Positions 31,927-40,343 of a stretch of 54,690 nucleotides of DNA are shown piece after piece. A model generated the notes under the pieces. It was not told where the DNA came from. It saw only the letters and a list, made by a program, of their open reading frames with translations, and did not search any database. The stretch is from positions 1 through 54,690 of the forward strand of contig NZ_FWXD01000024.1 of the NCBI RefSeq assembly GCF_900176275.1, in the 5' to 3' direction. The position numbers and the translations under genes are program-made. Within the stretch, counting starts at the first letter, position 1. Each line of letters starts with the position of its first letter. Origin of the DNA: Andreprevotia lacus DSM 23236. GTDB lineage: Bacteria > Pseudomonadota > Gammaproteobacteria > Burkholderiales > Chitinibacteraceae.

Positions 31927-32740
31927 TCAACCGCTGCCGCGCGTGGTTCTGCTGATTCCGCACTACAACAACCCGCAGGGGCTGGAGCGCTCGCTCGCCT
32001 CGATCGGCAAGGACGAGGTGTGCGATGTACTGGTGGTGGATGATGGCAGCAATCGCGCGCCCATCGACCACAATGCCGCCCGCGCGGCATTTGCCGCGCG
32101 CGGCATCGTGCGCTTTCTGAACCTGCCGCAGAACCGGGGCATCGAACATGCGCTGAACAGCGGCCTGCAATGGATACAGGCGCGCGGCTACGAGCTGGTG
32201 GCACGCCTCGATTGCGGCGACCTCAACGTGCCGGACCGGCTGGCACGCCAGCTCGCCTTCCTCGATGCACACCCGGCGGTAATGCTGGTAGGCGGTGCGG
32301 CCAGCATGGTCGACCCGCAGGGGGTTGAGCAATTCGTGTTGCGCCATCCGGCTGCGCAGAGCGCCATCGTCAAGGCCATGCGTGCCAACTCGGCCTTCAT
32401 TCACCCGACCGTAATGTTCCGCAGCGCGGCGCTGGCGCAGACCGGGTTGTATCCGCTTGATACCCCGGCCGCCGAGGATTACGCGCTGTTCTGGGAGTTC
32501 GTGAATCGTTTCGAGACCGCCAACCTGCCCGAGGTATTGATCCGCTACGAGCTGGACCCGACCAGCATTTCACACAGCAAGCGCGACAAGCAGCTGCGCT
32601 CGCGCCTCAAGCTGCAGCGCCGTCACAGTGATGGCAGCGCGGCGGCGCTGGCCGGCATTGCACGTACGGCAGCGCTGCTGGCCATGCCATACAAGCTGGT
32701 GTTCAAGCTCAAGTCGCGGCTGCGCAAGGAGCGCGCATGA
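31919..32740 (+). CDS. Family 2 glycosyltransferase, sister of gene at 30440
   Basis: 273 residues. VVLLIPHYNNPQGLERSLAS, VVDDGSNRAP, LPQNRGIEHALNSG, metal region RLDCGDLNVPDR (one Asp of the sister replaced by Gly), DTPAAEDYALFWEFV, and a basic C-terminus with a hydrophobic stretch. The shared blocks with the protein at 30440 show a recent duplication; the changed DD/GD may alter donor choice. Overlaps the dioxygenase gene by eight bases and the next gene by four. Confidence 0.92.
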   Translation: MTDQPLPRVVLLIPHYNNPQGLERSLASIGKDEVCDVLVVDDGSNRAPIDHNAARAAFAARGIVRFLNLPQNRGIEHALNSGLQWIQARGYELVARLDCGDLNVPDRLARQLAFLDAHPAVMLVGGAASMVDPQGVEQFVLRHPAAQSAIVKAMRANSAFIHPTVMFRSAALAQTGLYPLDTPAAEDYALFWEFVNRFETANLPEVLIRYELDPTSISHSKRDKQLRSRLKLQRRHSDGSAAALAGIARTAALLAMPYKLVFKLKSRLRKERA

Positions 32741-33834
32741 GCCATATCGTGCACGTGGTCGAATCGTTTGGCGCCGGCACGCTGTCCATGGTCAGCGCCA
32801 TGGCCAATGCGCAGGCGCGCGATGGTCACCAGGTGACCCTGATCCATTCGCTGCGCGAGGAAACGCCGGCCAACTGGTGCGCGCTGTTCGATCCACGCGT
32901 AGTCACCGTTGAGCTGCGCATGGGCCGCGCCATCAACCCCGGCAACGACTGGCGCTGCGGTCGGCAACTGGCCACGTTGCTGCGTCAGCAGCAGCCGGAT
33001 GTGGTGCACCTGCATTCGAGCAAGGCTGGTGCGCTGGGCCGGCTGGTGAAGCTGTTCGTGCGCGGGCCGCGCTATTTTTTCTCGCCACACGGCTTGTCCT
33101 TTCTGCAGCGTGCCGAGGGGCGGCTGAAGAACAGCGTGTTCCTGTTGATCGAAAAGCTGCTGGCGCGCGTGCCGGTTACCTTGATTGCCTGCTCGCCGTC
33201 CGAGGGGCAGGAAATCCGCAACCATCTGACCTCGCGGGTGCTGGTGGTCGAAAACGCGGTCGATCTGGATGCCATTCCGGCCGCGCCGGGCAATGAGGGC
33301 GTGGTGCGCATCGGCACCGTCGGCCGCGTGGCGCTGGCGCGCAATCCCGAGCTGTTTGCCGAGATTGCTACCCTGCTGCGTGGTGAGGGCATCGAGTTCG
33401 TCTGGATAGGCGGCGGCGATGCCGATGGCGAAGCGGTACTGCAGGCGGCCGGCGTGCAGCTTAGCGGCTGGGTGGATCGTGCTGCGGCACTGCAGCAGCT
33501 CTCTACCCTGGACATCTACATCCAGACCTCGCGCTGGGAGGGGCTGCCGGTGGCGGTGATCGAAGCCATGGCTGCCGGCCTGCCGGTGGTGGCAACCAAT
33601 GTAGTTGGTAATCGTGATCTGGTGCGCGATGGCGAAAATGGCTACCTTGCGCGCGACGCGGCCGACTTCGTGCAGCGTCTGCAACCGCTGATCGCCGCAC
33701 GCGAGGCGCGCCGCCAACTGGGCGCGCAAGCGCGCAACTTTGCCCGTGCACACTACGGGCTGGATACCATGATGAGCAAACTCTACGCCGCCTATGGCAT
33801 TGCGCCGGTGGCACAGGCAGAACCGCATGCTTGA
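32737..33834 (+). CDS. Family 4 glycosyltransferase
   Basis: 365 residues, GT-B fold. N-terminal IVHVVESFGAGTLSMVSAMA, DVVHLHSSKAGALGRL, FFSPHGLSFLQ, then C-terminal IGTVGRVALARNPELFAEI, VWIGGGDADGEAVL and SRWEGLPVAVIEAMAAGLPV. Resembles GT4 enzymes of O-antigen and exopolysaccharide clusters. Starts at an ATGA overlap. Confidence 0.93.
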   Translation: MSHIVHVVESFGAGTLSMVSAMANAQARDGHQVTLIHSLREETPANWCALFDPRVVTVELRMGRAINPGNDWRCGRQLATLLRQQQPDVVHLHSSKAGALGRLVKLFVRGPRYFFSPHGLSFLQRAEGRLKNSVFLLIEKLLARVPVTLIACSPSEGQEIRNHLTSRVLVVENAVDLDAIPAAPGNEGVVRIGTVGRVALARNPELFAEIATLLRGEGIEFVWIGGGDADGEAVLQAAGVQLSGWVDRAAALQQLSTLDIYIQTSRWEGLPVAVIEAMAAGLPVVATNVVGNRDLVRDGENGYLARDAADFVQRLQPLIAAREARRQLGAQARNFARAHYGLDTMMSKLYAAYGIAPVAQAEPHA

Positions 33835-35296
33835 AACCGAACACAATAAATCGCAGTTGCCCGAGCGTGCCAAACCCTGGCTGGCGCTGGGCGATTTTGC
33901 CGCGCTGGCGGTGTCCTTTTTGCTGGCGGTGGGGCTGCTGTGGCTGTTTCGCGGCCATCGTTTCGGCAACAGCTTGAATAACTGGTGGCATTGGGAAGGA
34001 CAGCAACAGGCGGCAGGCTTCGTCGGTCTGGCGCTGATTACCGTCGCCACCTTCTGGTGGCGCGGCCACTACAGCCTGCGCCTGCCGTTCTGGGACGAGT
34101 TGCTGGAAATCCTGCGCGCGCTGCTGCTGGCAGCACTGCTCAACGGCATGCTGGTGCTGATCGGCAAGTTCGCCATCTCGCGTTTCCTGTGGCCGATGTC
34201 GTGGGGGCTGGCGCTGGTCTTGTTGCCCTGGCTGCGTGGCAGTGTGCGCGGCCTGCTGCTCAAGCTGGGGGTATGGCAATTGCCCACCGTCATCATCGGT
34301 GCCAACAGCAACGCGCAGGACGCCTATCGCGCCATGATGAGCGAGCCGCAGCTGGGCTTTACCGTGCAGTCCTTCATCGCCGTGCGCCCTGGTGCCCCGG
34401 CTGCATTTGAATTCGGCAAGGCGAGCATTCCGGTGCAAAGCCTGACGCCGGTCACCTTGCTGGACTGGCTGGACCGCAATGGTCGCCCGCATGTGGTGGT
34501 TGCGGCCGATCAGGACGAAATGCGTGATATCGGCCTGCAGATCGAGCAACTGTCCTTGCGCTACAAGGATCTGCACGTGATTCCGCCGATTGCCGGCCTG
34601 CCGCTGTTCGGCGTGGTGCCGCATCATTTCTTCAGCCACGAAGTGCTGCTGCTGCGCGTGCGCAACAACCTCACCGTCAAGTCGCTGACCATGCTCAAGC
34701 GCGCGTTCGACCTGTTCGGCGCCGGCGTGGGCCTGCTGCTGCTGTCGCCGTTGTTTGCCTTCGTGGCGGTACAGATCAAGCGTCAGGGCGGGCCGGGCGC
34801 AGTGTTCTTCGGCCATGTGCGCGTGGGCATGAACGGCAAGCCGTTTAAATGCTGGAAGTTCCGCACCATGGTGCACAACAGCCAGGAAGTGCTGGAAAAA
34901 CTGCTGGCCACCGATCCCGAGGCCCGTGCCGAGTGGGACAAGGACTTCAAGCTGCGCAACGACCCGCGCATCACCCGCATCGGCGCTTTTCTGCGCAAGA
35001 CCAGCCTCGACGAGATCCCGCAGCTGTGGAATGTGCTGCGCGGCGAAATGAGCCTGGTCGGCCCGCGCCCCATCATCACCGAGGAGCTGGAGCGCTATGG
35101 CGACAAGGTGGATTTCTATCTGGAAGCCCGCCCGGGGCTGACCGGGCTGTGGCAAGTCTCCGGCCGCAACGACACCACCTACGACGAGCGCGTGGCGCTG
35201 GATGCGTGGTACGTGAAGAACTGGAACCTGTGGTACGACGTGGCCATCGTTTGCAAGACGATACGGACGGTGGTGAAGGGGAGTGGGGCTTACTGA
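33827..35296 (+). CDS. wbaP: Undecaprenyl-phosphate sugar phosphotransferase (WbaP type)
   Basis: 489 residues. Starts repeat-unit synthesis by moving a sugar-1-phosphate (galactose-1-P in classic WbaP) to undecaprenyl phosphate. N-terminal half: four membrane segments and a CoA/NAD-type fold (TVIIGANSNAQDAYRAM). C-terminal catalytic domain: membrane hairpin (FDLFGAGVGLLLLSPLFAFV), KCWKFRTM, RKTSLDEIPQLWNVLRGEM, SLVGPRP and ARPGLTGLWQVSGRN. ATG at 33827 overlaps the gene before by eight bases. The sugar is not certain. It is the last gene of the operon; no Wzy polymerase was seen. Confidence 0.94.
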   Translation: MLETEHNKSQLPERAKPWLALGDFAALAVSFLLAVGLLWLFRGHRFGNSLNNWWHWEGQQQAAGFVGLALITVATFWWRGHYSLRLPFWDELLEILRALLLAALLNGMLVLIGKFAISRFLWPMSWGLALVLLPWLRGSVRGLLLKLGVWQLPTVIIGANSNAQDAYRAMMSEPQLGFTVQSFIAVRPGAPAAFEFGKASIPVQSLTPVTLLDWLDRNGRPHVVVAADQDEMRDIGLQIEQLSLRYKDLHVIPPIAGLPLFGVVPHHFFSHEVLLLRVRNNLTVKSLTMLKRAFDLFGAGVGLLLLSPLFAFVAVQIKRQGGPGAVFFGHVRVGMNGKPFKCWKFRTMVHNSQEVLEKLLATDPEARAEWDKDFKLRNDPRITRIGAFLRKTSLDEIPQLWNVLRGEMSLVGPRPIITEELERYGDKVDFYLEARPGLTGLWQVSGRNDTTYDERVALDAWYVKNWNLWYDVAIVCKTIRTVVKGSGAY

Positions 35297-35382
35297 CTTT
35301 GCCCGTCTTGCCGGGGACGCTGGTTCCGCCCTGCGGGCGGGTCAAGGGAATGTCTCGCCACTCCCTTAACGATCCCTGGCGA

Positions 35383-35517
35383 CCCTGCTAAAGCGCCCCT
35401 GCGGGGTACTCTGCGCTGCGCGCCAAAACCGGCGGAAATCGAACTTGCGCTACGCGCTCAAGCATGCGATTTCCGACTGCCCCGGTTTTGGCTGTGCTGC
35501 TCGACGCTTTAGAAGGG
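35383..35517. repeat. 135-bp nested palindromic intergenic element
   Basis: Outer arms of 13 bases with one mismatch (35383-35395 and 35505-35517, core CTAAAGCG/CGCTTTAG), middle arms GCCAAAACCGG (35422-35432) and CCGGTTTTGGC (35482-35492), inner arms GGAAATCG (35434-35441) and CGATTTCC (35467-35474). The RNA of either strand would form a long branched hairpin. No open frame. It may be a REP/BIME-type element or a MITE remnant; it may also end the polysaccharide and exporter transcripts, which converge here. Confidence 0.7.
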
Positions 35518-35585
35518 AGTTGGCCGCAGTGGTGTGCTTGATATCGCGGTAGCAACCGTCCTGAGAACAGCTGGGGCGGGCCACT

Positions 35586-36215
35586 TCAAACTAACTTCCT
35601 CGCCCCATTCACGATCACCAGCACAGCAAAATACAGATACAGCGTCGCCGAGAGTGCGTGGCAGGCCTGGATGAAGCGGCGGCCGAGCAGTTTGCCGCCG
35701 TGTGCGGCGGCGTAGCAGACGAAGATGGACCAGGCTAGCCCGCCGGCAAAGAAGCCGCCGAGGAAGACGGCGGCCGATGCGCTGCTGCCGTCGGTGGCCT
35801 GCGCGATCAGGCTGCCGCCGACGGCGGCGAACCACAGGATGGCGGAGGGCGAGGCCAGTGCCAGGGTCAGGCCGCGGCCGAATAGGTGGCGCAGTGGCGG
35901 AAGCGGGGCGTGGGCGACTTCACCGCCGTGTGCATCGCGCCACGCGTGCAGCGCCATCTTGCCGGCCAGCCACAGCAGCACGCCGCCACCGACGATCCAC
36001 GTCAGCCATTGCACGGCCACAAATTGCAGCAGCACGCTCATGCCCAGCAGCGACAGGATGGCGTAGGTCAGGTCGCCAAAGCACGAACCCAGCCCCAGCC
36101 ACAGCGCCGGGCGTGCGCCATGCTTGAGCGCGATGTCTATCATCGCGACGTTGACGATACCGATGTCCAGACACAGCGACAGTGACAGCAAGAACCCGGT
36201 GATGAAAATGTCCAT
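35586..36215 (-). CDS. LysE/RhtB-family exporter
   Basis: 209 residues with about six membrane segments. N-terminal FITGFLLSLSLCLDIGIVN matches the LysE pattern (the usual G-P-x-P replaced by LDIGIVN), followed by GSCFGDLTYAILSLLG, LASPSAILWFAAVGG and a C-terminal GRRFIQACHALSATLYLYFA. The family exports amino acids or related compounds; the substrate is unknown. Convergent with the polysaccharide operon. Confidence 0.9.
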   Translation of the reverse strand: MDIFITGFLLSLSLCLDIGIVNVAMIDIALKHGARPALWLGLGSCFGDLTYAILSLLGMSVLLQFVAVQWLTWIVGGGVLLWLAGKMALHAWRDAHGGEVAHAPLPPLRHLFGRGLTLALASPSAILWFAAVGGSLIAQATDGSSASAAVFLGGFFAGGLAWSIFVCYAAAHGGKLLGRRFIQACHALSATLYLYFAVLVIVNGARKLV

Positions 36216-36287
36216 GCCGGCATGCTAGCTTTTGTCAGCGGCGTGGCCTATTGCCGCTATCCCCGCTGGCCGTCGCGGCCAACTGCG

Positions 36288-37031
36288 TCATGCCACGACG
36301 GGGCAGCCCCAGCCTTGATAGCGGCCACCGTACCTTGCCGCCAGCTCGCTCAGCGGCAGGGTGATGCTCGATATACTGGCATAGCTCGGGGTATCCACGC
36401 GTGAAATCTGCACCTGATACGGCAGCGCCGCATCCTGCTGACTGGTGGTCTGGCGCAGTTGGAACCCCTGCTCTGCCACGGCAGCAACAAAGGCATCCCG
36501 CTGCTTGGTGTCGGTAAAGCTGGTCCAGTGATCCACCTCGCGCGCCGCTTGCAGCGCGTCACCGTGTTGCTCCAGCGCCCGGCACACGCGCCGGTCTTCG
36601 ATCATCAGCCGGTCAGCAGGACCAGGGTAGAGGAACTCGAGATAGGTGGGCCATTCCGGTTCATGGCGCATGCCTTGCTGGTAGTTGTATTCCGGGAAGG
36701 ACTGCATGGCGACAGCCACGTCGGCACACCATTCTTCTGCACTGGCCAGATAGAAAATGAAATCGCGCCGGCCAGCCGTGGTGCAGCGGCCGACAAAGGC
36801 GCTGTCATCCTGCGTGAGGGCGGGAATGAGTGCGTCCTCCAGCTTGTTGAGCGCTTCGTATTCTTCCGGGCCGCACAGACCATCTGCTTGCGGGTGGCGC
36901 AACTTCAGGCTCACGAAGGCCATGAACGGCAGCGCGGCATCCGGCGCCGTGGCGATGGCATCAAGGTCGACAAAGATGGACGCTGGCTTGTCGTTGACCA
37001 GCAAGCTGTAGAAATCCCAATTGGCGGCCAT
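36288..37031 (-). CDS. DUF695 and RraB-like domain protein
   Basis: 247 residues, cytoplasmic. The first 135 residues match DUF695 (WDFYSLLVNDKPASIFVDLD, VGRCTTAGRRDFIFYL); the last 90 resemble the ribonuclease E inhibitor RraB (DHWTSFTDTKQRDAFVAAV followed by an acidic-helix/beta region). ATG at 37031 has AGGAG nine bases upstream. A hairpin ATGCCC-TGAC-GGGCAT (37059-37074) lies in its leader. RraB-like domains bind RNase E in the family; a role in RNA decay here is inference. A MITE-like element lies 120 bases upstream. Confidence 0.82.
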   Translation of the reverse strand: MAANWDFYSLLVNDKPASIFVDLDAIATAPDAALPFMAFVSLKLRHPQADGLCGPEEYEALNKLEDALIPALTQDDSAFVGRCTTAGRRDFIFYLASAEEWCADVAVAMQSFPEYNYQQGMRHEPEWPTYLEFLYPGPADRLMIEDRRVCRALEQHGDALQAAREVDHWTSFTDTKQRDAFVAAVAEQGFQLRQTTSQQDAALPYQVQISRVDTPSYASISSITLPLSELAARYGGRYQGWGCPVVA

Positions 37032-37152
37032 GGTTTCCAACTCCTCTCAGAACGGGACATGCCCTGACGGGCATTATTCAGCAGCGCAGGGCGCCAGGGA
37101 CTTTTCTTTTGAATGTGCCCGGTTTTTTGTTGTTTTGCAGCAGTGGGTTTGC

Positions 37153-37424
37153 CTAGGGCCTGTTAACACTTATTTCACGCTTGCGTTCGGGGTAGTTCGG
37201 GATGGAGCGCAAGGCGCAGAACGCGCCGCGGTACGGGTACCGCAAGCGGTTTGCAAGGCAGCGAACCGCCCGAAAAACCCCGAACCCGCAGGGCTGGGCC
37301 GCAAAGAGGCCATCTACGGCGTTACGCGCCTTGGCAATAACCGGTTATTGCCTGCGTTGCGTGCCTTGTAGCTGACCTCTTTGCGGCCCAGCGCAAGCGC
37401 GAAATAAGTGTTAACAGGCCCTAG
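37153..37424. mobile_element. MITE-like element with 4-bp CTAG target duplication
   Basis: Terminal inverted repeats of 31 bases with one mismatch (37155-37185 and 37392-37422, beginning AGGGCCTGTTAACACTTATT). CTAG occurs at both outer edges (37153-37156, 37421-37424), consistent with a 4-bp target duplication; this leaves a 264-base body. Inside are two large hairpins: left arms 37186-37201 / 37269-37284, and right 17-bp perfect arms 37293-37309 / 37376-37392 enclosing a perfect 20-bp palindrome at 37333-37352. No transposase frame, so non-autonomous. CTAG targets are known for some IS5-group elements, but the parent is not identified. Confidence 0.82.
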
Positions 37425-38896
37425 CTGCGCCAGAATGCCGGCGTGAACACCACCAGCACCGACACGATTTCCAGCCGGCCCAGCAGCATGGCGGCAGTGC
37501 AGATCCAGATTTGCGCATCGTTCAGTACGCTGTAGTTATTGGCGGGGCCGACGATGCCCAGCCCCGGCCCGGCGTTGTTCAGGCAGGCAATGACGGCGGT
37601 GAAGGCCGAGAGGAAATCCATGCCGGTAATCAGCAGCAGAAAGGTCAGCACGACGGCGCTGATGAAGTACAGGAAGATGAAGCCGAGCACGGCAAAGATC
37701 ACCGGGCCGGGTATGCTCACGCCGTTCACGCGCAGCGGGCGCACAGCGTTGGGGTGCAGCAGCGTAGTGAGCTGGCGGCCCGATTCACGCAGCAGGATCA
37801 GCGTGCGGATCATCTTGATGCCGCCACCGGTCGAGCCGGAGCAGGCAGTAATCGACGACAGCAGCAACATGGCCAGCGGCACCACCACGGGCCACTGGCC
37901 GTAGTCGGTGCTGACAAAGCCACTGCCGGTGGCAATCGACACCAGGTTGAATGCCACGTGGCGCAGGCTGGTGAGGAAGTCCGGATAGGTGCCCCACCAT
38001 TGCAGATAGAGCGCGCACAGCACGATGCCGCCACCGATCAGGGTGAGCATGGCCTTGAACTCGGTATCGCGCCAGTACACTGACAGCTTGCGCCCCGTAA
38101 TAGCCAGATAGTGGGTGGCAAAGTTGGTGGCGGCCAGCAGCATGAAGAAAATCATGATGCCCTCGACCAGCGGCGAATCGAAGTAACCCACGCTGGCATC
38201 GTGCGTGGACAGCCCGCCCAGCGACAGCGCGGCAAAGGCATGGCATACCGCATCAAACCAGCCCAGCCCGCCCGCATAGCGCAGCAGCAGCGCGCAGCAG
38301 GCGGTCATGGCCATGTAGATCAGCCACAGATTGCGTGCGGTCTCGTTGATGCGCGGCGTGAGCTTGGCGTCCTTGATCGGCCCCGGCGTTTCGGCCTTGA
38401 ACAGCTGCATGCCGCCCACGCCCAGCATGGGCAGGATGGCGACGGCCAGCACCAGGATACCCATGCCGCCCAGCCAGTTGAGCATGTGCCGCCACAGGTT
38501 CACCGACATGGGCAGGTGGTCCAGCCCGCTGAAGGCCGTCACACCCGTGGTGGTCATGGTAGACATGCCCTCGAAGTAGCAATGCGTGAGCGACCACTCC
38601 GGGTTGTACAGCCGCAGCGGCACGGCGGCCAGCGCCGGCAGCATGGTCCACAGCCCGATCACCAGCACGAAGCCGTCGCGTATGCCCAGCTCGCGGCGGA
38701 AACGGCGCGTGAACAGCAGCAGGAGCAGACTGAAGGTCAGCAGCCCGGCCAGCGCGCGCGTGAACGGCTGCAGCCCGGCATCGTTGTTGAACCACGCAAC
38801 CGTGATCGGCACCAGCAGGGTGAGCGAAAACAGCAGCGCCACACGCGCCAGCACGGCAATGACGGGCAGTACGCGGTAGGCCGTGCCGGTGCGCAT
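37421..38896 (-). CDS. trkH: Trk system potassium uptake protein TrkH
   Basis: 491 residues, about the usual length. The potassium channel subunit: four membrane-pore-membrane repeats with filter-like [33 protein letters not shown] and [10 protein letters not shown], plus [12 protein letters not shown]-terminus VFTPAFWRS. The stop TAG lies in the CTAG at the edge of the MITE-like element, so the insertion left the protein whole. Starts one base into the stop of trkA (TGATG), so the two are coupled. Confidence 0.95.
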   Translation of the reverse strand: MRTGTAYRVLPVIAVLARVALLFSLTLLVPITVAWFNNDAGLQPFTRALAGLLTFSLLLLLFTRRFRRELGIRDGFVLVIGLWTMLPALAAVPLRLYNPEWSLTHCYFEGMSTMTTTGVTAFSGLDHLPMSVNLWRHMLNWLGGMGILVLAVAILPMLGVGGMQLFKAETPGPIKDAKLTPRINETARNLWLIYMAMTACCALLLRYAGGLGWFDAVCHAFAALSLGGLSTHDASVGYFDSPLVEGIMIFFMLLAATNFATHYLAITGRKLSVYWRDTEFKAMLTLIGGGIVLCALYLQWWGTYPDFLTSLRHVAFNLVSIATGSGFVSTDYGQWPVVVPLAMLLLSSITACSGSTGGGIKMIRTLILLRESGRQLTTLLHPNAVRPLRVNGVSIPGPVIFAVLGFIFLYFISAVVLTFLLLITGMDFLSAFTAVIACLNNAGPGLGIVGPANNYSVLNDAQIWICTAAMLLGRLEIVSVLVVFTPAFWRS

Positions 38897-40272
38897 CAGA
38901 AGAACCCCAGCTTGACCGCGAACAGGTGCTCCACCTCGCGGATGCGGCGCTTGTTGTCCACAAAAACGATCACATGGTCGCCGTCGGCAATTTCGGTATC
39001 GTGGTGCACGATGATCACTTCCTCGCCGCGCACCAGCGCGGCGAAGTGGATACCGTCCGGCAGGCGCAGCTCGGCCACCTTGCGGCCGACCACGCGCGAG
39101 GTGCCCCGGCTGCCGTGCGCAACGATCTCCATGGCCTCGGCCGTACCCCGGCGCAGGTTGTGCACCGCCTCGATATCGCCGCGCCGCACATGGGCCAGTA
39201 GCGAGCCGATGGTGACTTGCGCCGGCGACAGCGCCACGTCGATGCGGCTGCCCTGCAGCAGGCCGACATAGCGCGAGCGGTTGATGATGGCGATCACCTT
39301 GCGCGCCCCCATTTGCTTGGCCAGCAGGCCGGACATGATGTTGTCCTCGTCATCGCTGGTCAGCGCAAGATAGAGGTCGGTGCGCTCGATCTGTTCGGTT
39401 TCCAGTAGCCCCTCGTCGGTGCCGTCGCCCAACAGCACCAGCGTGTCGGCCAGATGCTCGGCCAGCCACGCGGCGCGCGCCGGGTTGTTCTCGATCAGCT
39501 TGACCTGGTATTGCCCCTGCAAGGCGCGCGCCAGCCGGAAGCCGACATTGCCGCCCCCGGCAATCAGGATGCGGCGCAGCTTGCGTCCGGCCTCGTGGAA
39601 CAGCGCCAGCACGGCGCGGCGATCGCGCTGCGCGGTCAGCACGAAGACTTCGTCGCCAGCTTCGACCTGTGTATCGCCATCGGGGCGTATGGTGCGGTTG
39701 CGGCGGTAGATGCCGACCACGCGGCAGTCGGCCTTGGGCAGCAGCTCGCGCAGCGCACGCAAGGGCTTGCCGGCCATGTCGGCGTCTTCCTCGACACGTA
39801 CCACCACCAGTTGCGCCAGGCCACCGGCAAAATCGAGCACCTGCAGCGCTTCGGGCGTTTCCACCAGCCGGCACAGGTATTCGGTGACAATCTGTGCCGG
39901 GGTGATCACGTGGTCGATGGCAAAGGCATGATCGGCAAACAGCTCGGGCCGCGCCAGCAGATCGGGGTTGCGGATGCGCGCCAACCGTGTCGGCACGTTG
40001 AACAAGGTTTGCGCGACCTTGCACGCCACCATGTTCAGCTCGTCGGTGGGGGTGACGGCCAGGAGCAGGTCGGCATCGGCCGCACCGGCCGCGCTCAGTA
40101 CCTCGGGACTGCCGGCATTGCCCTGCACGGTGCGCAGGTCCAGCTTGTCCTGCAGCAGCTTGAGGCTGGCGGCGTTTTCGTCCACCACGGTGACGCGGTA
40201 TTGCTCGTGGACCAGTTGCTCGGCCACCGATGCGCCGACGCGGCCAGCGCCCAGAATCAGGATATTCGACAT
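38896..40272 (-). CDS. trkA: Trk system regulatory NAD-binding protein TrkA
   Basis: 458 residues. Two tandem RCK modules, each a Rossmann NAD(H)-binding half (ILILGAGRVGASVAEQLV at residue 3; ILIAGGGNVGFRLARAL near 236) and a TrkA_C half (for example GDEVFVLTAQRDRRAVL). It gates TrkH in response to nucleotide. Same operon as trkH, which follows it with a one-base overlap. ATG at 40272; no clear -35/-10 was assigned upstream. Confidence 0.96.
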   Translation of the reverse strand: MSNILILGAGRVGASVAEQLVHEQYRVTVVDENAASLKLLQDKLDLRTVQGNAGSPEVLSAAGAADADLLLAVTPTDELNMVACKVAQTLFNVPTRLARIRNPDLLARPELFADHAFAIDHVITPAQIVTEYLCRLVETPEALQVLDFAGGLAQLVVVRVEEDADMAGKPLRALRELLPKADCRVVGIYRRNRTIRPDGDTQVEAGDEVFVLTAQRDRRAVLALFHEAGRKLRRILIAGGGNVGFRLARALQGQYQVKLIENNPARAAWLAEHLADTLVLLGDGTDEGLLETEQIERTDLYLALTSDDEDNIMSGLLAKQMGARKVIAIINRSRYVGLLQGSRIDVALSPAQVTIGSLLAHVRRGDIEAVHNLRRGTAEAMEIVAHGSRGTSRVVGRKVAELRLPDGIHFAALVRGEEVIIVHHDTEIADGDHVIVFVDNKRRIREVEHLFAVKLGFF

Positions 40273-40343
40273 GCGGGTTGCATCTCAGTGGCAGCCGGGC
40301 TGCCGTTCAACAAAACCTGTACCGCTCGCGGTCGCCGCGGCGG

